Shown: piece by piece, positions 53,789-61,615 of the stretch
How the letters are laid out: each line of letters begins with the position of its first letter
Position numbering within the stretch: position 1 is the stretch's first letter
Origin: Candidatus Thiothrix sulfatifontis
GTDB lineage: Bacteria > Pseudomonadota > Gammaproteobacteria > Thiotrichales > Thiotrichaceae
Length of the DNA: 64,000 nucleotides
Assembly: GCA_022828425.1 (NCBI GenBank)
Contig: CP094685.1
Span: 1,178,001-1,242,000, forward strand
Reading direction: 5' to 3'
Notes under the pieces: generated by a model
What the model was told of the DNA's origin: nothing
Seen by the model: the letters and a program-made list of their open reading frames with translations, nothing else
The model's database searches: none
Made by a program: the position numbers and the translations under genes

Positions 53789-54910
53789 TTAGCCGGTTGC
53801 ACTGTACACGCGCAATTGTTGCCCCAGTTTTTGCAACATCACATCCCGTTGTTGTAGGGCTTTTTCTTTGTGCAGCAATTGCTGGTTTAACTGCGCGATA
53901 ATGGTGTCTTTAAGATTGAGTACTTTGTCACGCTGTTCCAATTTGTGTTCCCATGCTTGCTGATGTTGAGCATTTTCTTGGGATTGGCTAACGATTGCAG
54001 TGAGCGCGGTGAGTTGTTGTAACAGATTGTTTTCCTGGGTGTGCTGCTTTTCGATGAGTTCACGGAGTTGCTGCGCAAGCTGTTGTTGCTGGCGTTGGTA
54101 TTGTTGGATGACCTGATCTTTTTCCAGTAAGAGTGCATTGAACTGCGCAATTTCTTTATCACGTTCCTGAAGTTGCTGAAACTGCGCGGCAATTTGGGCA
54201 TCGCGGCGTTGCAGGCTGCGTTCGCGTTCGTTAATGGTTTGATCGCGGGTGGCAAGGTGCTGGTCTTTGGCAAGCGTTTGCTGATTTTGCTCCAGTAGCT
54301 GTTGTTCGCGTGCTTGTGAAATGCGGTCTTTTTCGTGCAACAGGCGGGATTGTTCGGCTAATTGCTCATTGCGCTGGCTGATTTGATCCACTTTGCGGCG
54401 CACCAGATGGTCGCGTTGGCGAATTTGCTGATCTTTCTCGAAAATCAGGTCATCACGGCGTTGCAACCGTTGGTCAACATCACGCAGTTTCTGATCACGT
54501 TGCAGTATGTGTTGATCACGTTCTTGAAGCTGGCGGTCACGTTCGGAAAGGTGGCGGTTGCGTTCGCTAAGCAGTTGTTCTTGGGTGTAAATGCGCTGTT
54601 GGTGATCGCGTACCCAACGGTTGAGGGCTTCGAGTTGTTGGCTGAGTTCTTGAACGCTGGTGTCGCGTTTGCTGATTTGTTTGTCGCGATTCTCGATTTC
54701 ACGGTCGCGTTTGCCAATGTGATGGTCTTTTTCTTCGAGGCGGCGGTTGCGGATGTGGATTTGGTCTTCGCGTTCCAGCATGTACTTTTCTTTTTGGCTG
54801 GATAGTTGCTCAATCTCGCGAGAACGCTGTTCTAACGCGCGGATAATCTGGTCGCGTTCCTGAATGACGGCTTCTTGTTGCTGGATAAGAGTCTGTTCTT
54901 CACGGTTCAT
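53789..54910 (-). CDS. Strict-heptad coiled-coil protein, unknown function
   Basis: A 373-residue protein made almost entirely of seven-residue units of the type L-x-E/Q-R-D-Q-x (for example LSERDRQ, LQERDQH, ILQRDQK, LQRRDDL, IFEKDQQ, IRQRDHL). It has no signal peptide, membrane segment or catalytic motif. Gln, Arg, Asp and Glu make up most of it; each seventh position is Leu or Ile, so a very long parallel coiled coil is expected. It could be a cytoskeletal or scaffold filament. It is divergent from rpoH. The repetition makes opposite-strand reading frames open up, which are not genes. Confidence 0.8.
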   Translation of the reverse strand: MNREEQTLIQQQEAVIQERDQIIRALEQRSREIEQLSSQKEKYMLEREDQIHIRNRRLEEKDHHIGKRDREIENRDKQISKRDTSVQELSQQLEALNRWVRDHQQRIYTQEQLLSERNRHLSERDRQLQERDQHILQRDQKLRDVDQRLQRRDDLIFEKDQQIRQRDHLVRRKVDQISQRNEQLAEQSRLLHEKDRISQAREQQLLEQNQQTLAKDQHLATRDQTINERERSLQRRDAQIAAQFQQLQERDKEIAQFNALLLEKDQVIQQYQRQQQQLAQQLRELIEKQHTQENNLLQQLTALTAIVSQSQENAQHQQAWEHKLEQRDKVLNLKDTIIAQLNQQLLHKEKALQQRDVMLQKLGQQLRVYSATG

Positions 54911-55011
54911 TGTTATAATATTCTGCTTATCTGTTTATGCACTACCATAGAGCATAATGTGTTAAAAATAACGTGGCATGAATCAAATTAAAACAGCAAC
55001 CAAATGGGTTA

Positions 55012-55038
55012 TTAGCACTCTAAGGTGAGGAGTGCTAA
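55012..55038. promoter_or_regulatory. CIRCE operator (HrcA site) upstream of rpoH
   Basis: TTAGCACTC, a nine-base spacer (55021-55029) and GAGTGCTAA form a perfect CIRCE element. It lies 32 bases upstream of the rpoH ATG. CIRCE is the binding site of the heat-shock repressor HrcA, known mostly from groESL and dnaK operons. Confidence 0.92.
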
Positions 55039-55070
55039 GATAGTGCAATCAGCAAATGAGGAGATCACGC

Positions 55071-55940
55071 ATGATCAACGCAATGATGCTCAAAGGGCAG
55101 ACACTTCCAGTTCCGGTGGGGAATCTGGAAAGTTACATCCACGCGATTCACGCCATTCCGGTGTTGGAAGTACAAGAAGAACGTGAATTAGCCGAACGCC
55201 TTAAATACGCCAGTGATCTGGAAGCCGCGCGGCAGCTCATTTTGCACAACTTACGTTTTGTGGTGAAAGTTGCGCGTGGTTACAGCGGTTACGGTTTGCC
55301 ACTGGGTGATTTGGTGCAAGAAGGCAACGTTGGCTTGATGAAAGCGGTGAAGCGTTTCGACCCGGATATGAATGTGCGCCTGATTTCGTTTGCGGTGCAT
55401 TGGATTCGGGCCGAAATTCACGAATTCATTTTGCGCAACTGGAAAATCGTCAAAGTGGCGACGACCAAAGCGCAACGCAAACTGTTCTTCAATTTGCGCA
55501 GCAGCAAAAAGCGCTTGGGCTGGTTGAATCATGCAGAAGCGCAGTCGATGGCTGACGATTTGGGCGTGACGACCGCTGAAGTATTGGAAATGGAAAAGCG
55601 CATGAGTGCGCACGATGTTTCATTTGACCTCAGCGTTGACCAGGATGATGACGATTCCGCCAATTTTTCCCCTAGCCAGTATTTGGTAGCAGAAGCGGCT
55701 GACCCAGCGGAAATGTTGGAAGCCGAAGAGTGGGATACTTATACCCGTGGGCGTTTTCAAACCGCTTTGGCTAATTTGGATGCGCGTAGCCGTGATATTT
55801 TGGCAAGTCGGTGGTTGGCTGAAGAAAAAGCAACTTTGCACGAGCTGGCGGATAAATACAATGTGTCGGCGGAACGCATTCGCCAATTGGAAAATGCGGC
55901 GGTGAGTAAATTGCGCTTAGCCGTGGTGGAAGCCGCATAA
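55071..55940 (+). CDS. rpoH: Heat-shock sigma factor RpoH (sigma 32)
   Basis: A 289-residue sigma factor for heat-shock promoters. The RpoH box QRKLFFNLR is at residues 135-143, region 2 includes GYGLPLGDLVQEGNVGLMKA, and region 4.2 has a helix-turn-helix near LHELADKYNVSAERIRQLEN. ATG 55071 follows GAGGAG at good spacing. A perfect CIRCE operator sits between the promoter region and the start, so HrcA probably represses it; a strong terminator follows. Confidence 0.95.
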   Translation: MINAMMLKGQTLPVPVGNLESYIHAIHAIPVLEVQEERELAERLKYASDLEAARQLILHNLRFVVKVARGYSGYGLPLGDLVQEGNVGLMKAVKRFDPDMNVRLISFAVHWIRAEIHEFILRNWKIVKVATTKAQRKLFFNLRSSKKRLGWLNHAEAQSMADDLGVTTAEVLEMEKRMSAHDVSFDLSVDQDDDDSANFSPSQYLVAEAADPAEMLEAEEWDTYTRGRFQTALANLDARSRDILASRWLAEEKATLHELADKYNVSAERIRQLENAAVSKLRLAVVEAA

Positions 55941-55965
55941 AAAAGGCCGCATTAGCGGCCTTTTT
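55941..55965 (+). terminator. Terminator behind rpoH
   Basis: AAAAGGCCGC - ATTA - GCGGCC - TTTTT: a strong stem with flanking A and T runs, so it can act on both strands and also end the minus-strand transcript from the small membrane genes. Confidence 0.9.
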
Positions 55966-55979
55966 ACGAAATGCAATAC

Positions 55980-56075
55980 TTAACCGAAAAAAGCTACCGA
56001 AAGGAAGCTGAACCACGCCATCGTAATCAAACCCACCACGATCAACATCGGAATACCAAAATCCCAGCTAAACAT
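55980..56075 (-). CDS. 31-residue single-helix membrane peptide, copy 1
   Basis: Read by hand on the minus strand: it begins MFSWDFGIPM, has a hydrophobic core LIVVGLITMA and ends WFSFLSVAFFG. GAGG lies nine bases upstream of this ATG; an ATG two codons earlier is in frame. It is 17 of 30 positions identical to the peptide at 56178-56270, including MFS, D5, G7, P9 and WFSF. Conservation between the two copies is the main reason to think both are real genes. The family is not recognised. Confidence 0.72.
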   Translation of the reverse strand: MFSWDFGIPMLIVVGLITMAWFSFLSVAFFG

Positions 56076-56125
56076 ACCCATATACCTCTAAAATATTTAT
56101 AGGCAAGAGGATAAAGGAATAGCGT

Positions 56126-56146
56126 CTTCCTGACAAGATCAGGAAG
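56126..56146 (-). terminator. Hairpin between the two small membrane genes
   Basis: CTTCCTGA - CAAGA - TCAGGAAG is a perfect eight-pair stem in the 102-base gap. No strong T-run follows on the minus strand, so it may be an attenuator or processing site that lowers expression of the downstream copy. Confidence 0.4.
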
Positions 56147-56177
56147 CGTCAAGGCGGGCAAGACGACCAGTATGGTG

Positions 56178-56270
56178 TTAGGAAAAGACCACCGAGAAAA
56201 AGCTGAACCATCCGAACAGAATTAGCGCAATCACGATCGCAGCAGGCAAGCCATAATCAAAACTAAACAT
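56178..56270 (-). CDS. 30-residue single-helix membrane peptide, copy 2
   Basis: Read by hand on the minus strand: it begins MFSFDYGLPA, has a core AIVIALILFG and ends WFSFFSVVFS. AAAGGAGATCACC directly upstream is an excellent ribosome binding site, which strongly supports translation. It is the upstream member of the tandem pair. One transmembrane helix is predicted, with aromatic residues at both ends. Small subunits of respiratory enzymes have this size, but I see no match to any I know. Confidence 0.78.
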   Translation of the reverse strand: MFSFDYGLPAAIVIALILFGWFSFFSVVFS

Positions 56271-56427
56271 GGTGATCTCCTTTCAGAATATCTTTAAAAC
56301 AATGAATGGATGCAGTGTGCCTGAAGTGGAGGCGTTGAAACTTGACATGGCTCAAGGATTTTGGCGAGCGATGACAACTTCATGAAGAATATTATGCGTA
56401 CTTGATTTATGTCAGAAATCTGTGATC

Positions 56428-57030
56428 ATGCAGCACATGATCAGCTTAAACCAACTAATCCTGCGCACTGACGTTAGCGGGATGCCGTTGGAATGGATTC
56501 ATTTCCAAACGGCAGTCAAATTGTATTATTCCGAGCAAGTGGCTTACACCTGCGGGACACCTATTCTCGCCGTTCGGGGCGGCATTAATGCCATCACCGG
56601 GCAACGCAGCCAGATTGTCTTGAATTCCATCATTGCCACGCACGGCAGCAAACAGCAATTACACCAGCATTATGTGCCACCGCTCAGTAACCCCTTGCTG
56701 TTCCGGCGTGATAACCACATTTGCATGTATTGCGGGCAACCTTTTCAGGAACGAGATCTGTCCCGCGATCACGTGCGCCCGTTGGTGCTGGGTGGCCCGG
56801 ATCGTTGGACGAATGTGGTAGCCGCTTGCAAGCCGTGTAATAGCCGTAAAGGTGGGCGTACCCCGGAGCAGGCGCACATGCCGCTGTTGGCAGTTCCGTT
56901 TCAGCCAACCTATGCCGAATACATTTTTTTGCAGGGGCGCAATATTCTTGCTGACCAGATGGAATTCTTGAGTGCGCATTTCCCGCGAACCAGCAAGTTA
57001 CGCGAACGTGGGCAATTGAAAGGATTTTAA
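56428..57030 (+). CDS. HNH endonuclease domain protein
   Basis: A 200-residue protein. The C-terminal half has an HNH nuclease fold: zinc cysteines in CMYCGQPF, the catalytic histidine in SRDHVRPLVLGG, the asparagine of RWTNVVAACKPCNSRKGGR and the second CxxC within it. The N-terminal half (WIHFQTAVKLYYSEQVAY) is the usual lead-in of these stand-alone proteins. Members are widespread in bacteria as solitary genes; their target is not known. ATG 56428 is used; 56437 is also possible. Confidence 0.88.
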   Translation: MQHMISLNQLILRTDVSGMPLEWIHFQTAVKLYYSEQVAYTCGTPILAVRGGINAITGQRSQIVLNSIIATHGSKQQLHQHYVPPLSNPLLFRRDNHICMYCGQPFQERDLSRDHVRPLVLGGPDRWTNVVAACKPCNSRKGGRTPEQAHMPLLAVPFQPTYAEYIFLQGRNILADQMEFLSAHFPRTSKLRERGQLKGF

Positions 57031-57088
57031 GCGGGCTGTTGTGCGGATTTTTGCCTATAGTCATGGCATGTCCATCAAGGAGTATTCT

Positions 57089-57841
57089 ATGCCTGAATCA
57101 AATTCGTTCTGGAACTGGTTGTTGTCATTGTTTCGTCCCCGACCTGCCGCACCTGTTGTGGTGAGTCCGCCGCCAGTGACACCACCCGTTATCTCCGCCG
57201 CCGAACGCGCGGCTATTGTGGCGGAATTAGAGATTGCGCCTTCCTTGCCACCCCCGCCGCCGCGCCCTCCTGCACTCACAACGTTAGAAAATACGCCGTC
57301 ACTGCCTGATATTGATGTGGGAATCTTGGAACAGGTTCTGCCACAGGAAGGGCCTAATATAGGGTTTCGGCTGGTGTGGAATAACCATCCAACCGTTGAG
57401 ACCGGCGAAACGTTTCCATGCCGTGACACGGAGGGCAACCCTCATTTTGGGAATCAGTGTGCCATCCTCATGGGCACCTGTTTATTGCGCAGCAATTTAC
57501 TTCAAGGCTATGACAAAACCACTTGCTGGTATAGCGGGCACAAAGGCCATACTTTGCGGGCGCGGGAGGTCGCGGATTGGATGCGCCGCAATCCGGGGCG
57601 CTTTGGCGCGGTAGAAATTCGTAGCAATGTGTCATGGGGCGCGTTTGTGGGGCGCACGGGTTTTGTGTGTTTTCACAATTTCTGGGGTGAAGGCAATCAG
57701 GGCGATCATATCGACTTGTGGGATGGCACTGGCATTTTGATGCGTGAAAAAAATCCGGGCTGGGAAGGCCCTGCGCTGGCAGACGGTTCCTTGGACTACT
57801 TTGAGCGTTCGGAGGAAGTATGGTTCTGGCCCGTTCATTAA
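57089..57841 (+). CDS. Tae4-like peptidoglycan amidase, candidate secreted effector
   Basis: A 250-residue protein with two parts. Residues 1-80 are a Pro-rich arm that starts with a short hydrophobic stretch (FWNWLLSLF) and includes a PPPPPRPP run. The rest resembles the Tae4 family of amidases that cut the D-Glu-mDAP bond: a catalytic cysteine in FGNQCAILMG, a middle block HTLRAREVADWMRR, and a histidine in GDHIDLWDGTG. AAGGAG precedes ATG 57089. The 3-prime end overlaps a lipoprotein gene by 22 bases. No secretion cluster for it lies nearby. Confidence 0.75.
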   Translation: MPESNSFWNWLLSLFRPRPAAPVVVSPPPVTPPVISAAERAAIVAELEIAPSLPPPPPRPPALTTLENTPSLPDIDVGILEQVLPQEGPNIGFRLVWNNHPTVETGETFPCRDTEGNPHFGNQCAILMGTCLLRSNLLQGYDKTTCWYSGHKGHTLRAREVADWMRRNPGRFGAVEIRSNVSWGAFVGRTGFVCFHNFWGEGNQGDHIDLWDGTGILMREKNPGWEGPALADGSLDYFERSEEVWFWPVH

Positions 57842-58302
57842 CCTACTGGGTGGCAGGTAGTTTAATGCTGCTCTTGACTGCTTGCGAACCGGATAAGCAG
57901 CCGGATAACCAAGCGCTGGTGTTGCCTGAACGCTTTGCAACGCCGCACGTCACCGATCAGACGCAAGCCGCAGGCTTCGCTTTGGTGTTAAGTGACAACG
58001 GTGGCGGGTGTCAGTTGCAAGTGGGCAAAACGGCGCCACCTGTTTGGCTTAAGCCAATGGCACCGTGTTATTTCATGAAATCACCGGGGACGGCAGGCGT
58101 GCAAGTTTATCGGCACGATAAAACCACGGCGGTGGTTGCCGTGGTGGGTACGTCCGTTAAGGGCAATCGCTGCGGGCAAGAGGTACAGGGCTTGGTCATC
58201 AAGGGCGGGGCGGTTACACCCTCTGCTTACATTATGCAGGGGAGTGTGCACTGCGCGGATCAGGGCTTGCAAAACTTCCAGTACGATTTGTTTGCGCAAT
58301 AA
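57820..58302 (+). CDS. Lipoprotein, candidate immunity partner of the amidase
   Basis: A 160-residue protein with a lipoprotein signal: a hydrophobic stretch (VAGSLMLLLTAC) with lipobox LTAC and acidic EPDK after it. Four more cysteines (GGCQLQV, APCYF, NRCGQE, VHCADQ) could form two disulfides. It starts inside the amidase gene, 22 bases before its stop, which indicates tight co-expression. A periplasm-facing partner that blocks the amidase fits the Tae4/Tai4 pattern, but this sequence does not look like Tai4 and the role is inferred from location only. Confidence 0.6.
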   Translation: MVLARSLTYWVAGSLMLLLTACEPDKQPDNQALVLPERFATPHVTDQTQAAGFALVLSDNGGGCQLQVGKTAPPVWLKPMAPCYFMKSPGTAGVQVYRHDKTTAVVAVVGTSVKGNRCGQEVQGLVIKGGAVTPSAYIMQGSVHCADQGLQNFQYDLFAQ

Positions 58303-58316
58303 CAAGGGCTTGGAGT

Positions 58317-58865
58317 TCAATCGCCTTCCACAATGAAACTTTCGCCAAAATTGGTGGGGTAACGGTTGCGGAGTTTGCTTTGCAACGTTTCGGCTTGAGT
58401 GCGGGAGGCGAATGCGCCAACCCGTAATTTGAACATTAGCCCACGTGGGGTATTCAGGCTGACCAGATAAGCATCGTAGCCATCTTGAGCAAGGGCGTCT
58501 CGCCAACCGTACAGTTGCCTAGAATCATAGCCTGCTGCTACCTGTACGGCGTAACGGTTGTTGGTATAGCGCGTGTTCTCATCTTCGCGAATGACGGGCA
58601 CATACTTGCGCTGTTGGGCTTGGATATAGTTGTTGGTGGATTCCCAGACGGTGTTATTGTCCGAGTCGTCATTGCTGATATTACCATTGCCGAGATTCCA
58701 GCTTGAAAGATCAACCGGGTAATTAATAAAGGGCAATTTCCCGGCTTTATACAACACCACGAGGCTGACCACACCCACTACCAATATCAGGGAATGAATC
58801 ATTTTAAACACAAAACCGCGTTGTTGACGCAAGGAACTCGATGACACGCTACTGGAATGCTTCAC
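58317..58865 (-). CDS. SPOR domain membrane protein
   Basis: A 182-residue protein. One N-terminal membrane helix (about residues 21-41, HSLILVVGVVSLVVLYK) is followed by a low-complexity Asn/Asp/Ser linker. A C-terminal SPOR domain (about 104-180) has YAVQVAAGYDSRQLYGW, LMFKLRVGAFASRTQAETLQ and SFIVEGD. SPOR domains bind denuded septal glycan, so a role in division or envelope upkeep is likely. It is convergent with the lipoprotein gene. Confidence 0.85.
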   Translation of the reverse strand: MKHSSSVSSSSLRQQRGFVFKMIHSLILVVGVVSLVVLYKAGKLPFINYPVDLSSWNLGNGNISNDDSDNNTVWESTNNYIQAQQRKYVPVIREDENTRYTNNRYAVQVAAGYDSRQLYGWRDALAQDGYDAYLVSLNTPRGLMFKLRVGAFASRTQAETLQSKLRNRYPTNFGESFIVEGD

Positions 58866-58959
58866 TCCGACCTCTGTTGATCTGTTACCGCTGTATGACT
58901 ATAGCTAAAAAGACCGCGATAAGGGAGCTTGAGTTGCGTTAAAATTCAGGGTTTTGGTT

Positions 58960-59793
58960 ATGAACGGACTCGCGATGCCACTTGACACTTGGAATGCTGA
59001 TTTTGATGCCGTGCACCCGTGCTTTCAGCAGTTGCAGAACCGTCGTTGTTGGGCGGGATTAATGCACTGGCCTGCATGTGAATGCTTGAATCAATTGTTG
59101 CCAGCGGCGCTGTGTGCACAGTCGGGGTTGCCACTGCGTTTTTTTCCACAAGATAATACGCTGCCATTTCCTGAGTTATATTATGAAGAACGCATTTTTC
59201 AGCATGGCATGGTGGCGACACGCGCGAATTGGCACGATTTTTTTAATGCCTTGATGTGGAGCGTGTTTCCACACACCAAGGTGATGATTAATGCCGTGCA
59301 CGCCGCCGACATTCAGCAGTACGGAAAACCGCGCACCCCCCAGCGCGATGCGTTAACGGTATTGGATGAAAGCGGGGTGATCATCGTTGCCAGTCGCCGC
59401 GAGCTATTGCAGCAGGTGTTGGATTTCGCCTGGGAAACCTTGTTCTGGGAAGAACGGGCGGCGTGGGGGCAGGAAATCGCGTGTTTCATGATTGGTCATG
59501 CCACGCTGGAAAAAATGCTGACGCCGTATGTGGGCGTAACCGCTCATGCGCTGTTGGTGGAAGTCACCCCCGCGTTTTTCCATTTGCCGTTGGCGCAACA
59601 GCACGCTTATCTGGATCAGGTGGTATCCGGGCGCTTGCAGCACGGTGGGCTGGCTTCCACCGCTTGCCTGAATCCTTTTCCGCTGTTGGGGGTTCCCGGT
59701 TGGTGGGAGAATACGACGCTGGAATTTTACCGGGACAGGGGCTATTTCCGTGAGAAGAATCGTGAGCGCACGGTGAAAATCATTGCCGCGTAA
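58960..59793 (+). CDS. DUF3025 family protein
   Basis: A 277-residue protein. ELYYEERIFQHGMVATR and NWHDFFNALMWSVFPHTK match DUF3025, with DALTVLDESGVIIVASR and NPFPLLGVPGWW further on. The family is found in beta- and gammaproteobacteria and has no known role. ATG 58960 is used; the ATG at 58975 is also possible. It is on the same strand as gspE but separated by 88 bases that hold a candidate promoter. Confidence 0.82.
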   Translation: MNGLAMPLDTWNADFDAVHPCFQQLQNRRCWAGLMHWPACECLNQLLPAALCAQSGLPLRFFPQDNTLPFPELYYEERIFQHGMVATRANWHDFFNALMWSVFPHTKVMINAVHAADIQQYGKPRTPQRDALTVLDESGVIIVASRRELLQQVLDFAWETLFWEERAAWGQEIACFMIGHATLEKMLTPYVGVTAHALLVEVTPAFFHLPLAQQHAYLDQVVSGRLQHGGLASTACLNPFPLLGVPGWWENTTLEFYRDRGYFREKNRERTVKIIAA

Positions 59794-59820
59794 TTATCCG
59801 ACCGTTCGGGGGGAAACTGC

Positions 59821-59848
59821 TTGCATGTTTTATTTTCATCCCTAGAAT
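59821..59848 (+). promoter_or_regulatory. Candidate promoter of the gsp operon
   Basis: TTGCAT (three of six) at 59821-59826, a 16-base spacer and TAGAAT (five of six) at 59843-59848, about 34 bases upstream of gspE. Confidence 0.4.
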
Positions 59849-59881
59849 AATGCCGAATTACAATAATAAAGAAATACGATT

Positions 59882-61615
59882 ATGCAGGTTGCGACATCCC
59901 ATGCTCCAGCCGCACTGTTTGGCGAAAGGCTGGTCAAACTAGGCAAACTCAAACCCGCTGATTTGGAACGTGCGCTGCGGGCGCAGGCGGAAATCCGTCA
60001 GCCACTGGGCAGCGTGCTAGTCCGTTTAGGAATGCTCACCGAACAAGAAGTGGCATTCGTGTTATCACGTCATCTGAACGTGCGCATGGCTCTGAGCAAA
60101 GACTACCCTTCATTACCCGTCGAAAACCTCGGCATTGCCATTAATTACATGCGCAATGCTGAAATTGTCCCCTTGCAAGCGGAAGAAGAGCGTTTGGTGG
60201 TGGCAATGTCTAACCCGCAAGACGCCTTTACCTGTCAGGCGATTGGCATGGCAAGCGGCAAATTGGTTGAGCCACTGCTGGGTTTGCCGACCGAAATTCG
60301 TGCCAATATCGAACGTTTGTACGGCGGAGAAGCCAGCAAGCAGGAGTCGGGGGCGGGTGGTGACGATGAATTTGAAATTACCAGCCAAGATCACAATCTG
60401 GATGACATTGAACACCTCAAAGACATGGCGAGTGAAGCGCCCGTGATTCGTTTGGTGAATCAGATTATGACCAATGCGATGACGCAACGCGCTTCCGATA
60501 TTCACATTGAGCCGTTTGAAACCCACCTGAAAGTGCGTTATCGGATTGACGGGGTGATTCACGAAGTCGAATCGCCACCGCCACAATTGACCGCCGCGAT
60601 TATTTCACGCCTCAAATTGATGGCACGGCTGAATATTGCCGAGCGCCGTTTACCGCAAGACGGGCGCATTCAGATGCGGGCGCAAGGTAAAGAAATCGAC
60701 ATGCGGGTCTCCACCGTGCCGACGATGCACGGCGAAAGTGTAGTCATGCGTTTGCTGGATAAGCACAGTGTCAAATTGGATCTGAATACGCTGGGCTTTT
60801 CCGATGACAATTTACGCAAGGTGCAGCAGCAATTGGATGCGCCGCACGGGGTTATTCTGGTCACGGGGCCGACGGGTTCGGGCAAAACCACCACGCTATA
60901 TTCCGCCCTGACGCAATTGAATACCCCAGAAAACAAAGTGCTGACGGTCGAAGATCCGGTGGAATACGAACTCGAAGGCATTAACCAAATTCAAGCCAAT
61001 CCCAAAATCGGGCTGAATTTTGCGGACGCATTACGTTCCATTGTGCGCCAAGACCCTGACATTATTATGATCGGGGAAATGCGTGACGTGGAAACGGCAC
61101 GGATTGCGATTCAATCGGCGTTGACGGGTCACTTAGTGCTTTCCACCTTGCACACCAACGATGCAGCGAGTGGTATTACCCGTCTCATGGACATGGGGAT
61201 TGAGGATTATCTGATCACTTCCACCGTGAATGGCATTCTGGCGCAACGCTTGGTGCGCCGTTTGTGTCCGCAATGCCGCGAATCACATCCGGTATTGCCA
61301 GAAATCGAGCAAGAATTGGGTTTGCGCCATTACCAACCGGAAGGGGAATTGCGTTTGTGGCACGCCAAAGGCTGTAGTGCGTGTGGCAATTCTGGCTACA
61401 AAGGCCGCAGTGCCATTCACGAAGTGTTGCTGATGGATGACCCCTTGCGGCGCTTAATCCTCAAGCATGAAGATGCCGGAGTGTTACAAGAACAAGCGCG
61501 TAAAGGCGGAATGCGCACCATGTACGAAGACGGTTTGTACAAGGCGCTTAAAGGCGTGACCACCTTGGAAGAAGTGCTGCGCGTGGCGGAGGAAACCCCG
61601 AATGCCCACGTATAG
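59882..61615 (+). CDS. gspE: Type II secretion ATPase GspE
   Basis: A 577-residue secretion ATPase. An N-terminal MshEN-type domain (FGERLVKLGKLKPADLERAL) is followed by the ATPase core: Walker A GPTGSGKTT at residues 329-337, an aspartate box near EDPVEYELEGINQ, Walker B IIMIGEMRD, and the zinc tetracysteine C462-C465 / C498-C501 typical of GspE and PilB. Being followed by gspF, gspG and pseudopilins marks it as T2SS rather than pilus. It overlaps gspF by 14 bases. Confidence 0.92.
   Translation: MQVATSHAPAALFGERLVKLGKLKPADLERALRAQAEIRQPLGSVLVRLGMLTEQEVAFVLSRHLNVRMALSKDYPSLPVENLGIAINYMRNAEIVPLQAEEERLVVAMSNPQDAFTCQAIGMASGKLVEPLLGLPTEIRANIERLYGGEASKQESGAGGDDEFEITSQDHNLDDIEHLKDMASEAPVIRLVNQIMTNAMTQRASDIHIEPFETHLKVRYRIDGVIHEVESPPPQLTAAIISRLKLMARLNIAERRLPQDGRIQMRAQGKEIDMRVSTVPTMHGESVVMRLLDKHSVKLDLNTLGFSDDNLRKVQQQLDAPHGVILVTGPTGSGKTTTLYSALTQLNTPENKVLTVEDPVEYELEGINQIQANPKIGLNFADALRSIVRQDPDIIMIGEMRDVETARIAIQSALTGHLVLSTLHTNDAASGITRLMDMGIEDYLITSTVNGILAQRLVRRLCPQCRESHPVLPEIEQELGLRHYQPEGELRLWHAKGCSACGNSGYKGRSAIHEVLLMDDPLRRLILKHEDAGVLQEQARKGGMRTMYEDGLYKALKGVTTLEEVLRVAEETPNAHV

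Noticed and set aside
54362..54805. A 147-codon plus-strand frame with a hydrophobic, repeated translation opposite the coiled-coil gene
   Set aside because: It is the mirror of the heptad repeat: the repeated CGTGATCAA-type codons stay open when read backwards. The apparent membrane pattern is a by-product.
53789..54910. Repeats that might suggest a CRISPR array
   Set aside because: The period is 21 bases with no constant repeat or unique spacers, and it encodes protein heptads.
55771..56016. An 81-codon minus-strand frame overlapping the rpoH end and terminator
   Set aside because: It crosses a strong terminator, has no ribosome site, and conflicts with rpoH and the first small membrane gene.
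56402..56415. A third FNR-like box, TTGATTTATGTCAG, between the small membrane genes and the HNH gene
   Set aside because: Only 8 of 10 consensus bases match; it is too close to the HNH start and 138 bases from the other gene, so I do not list it.
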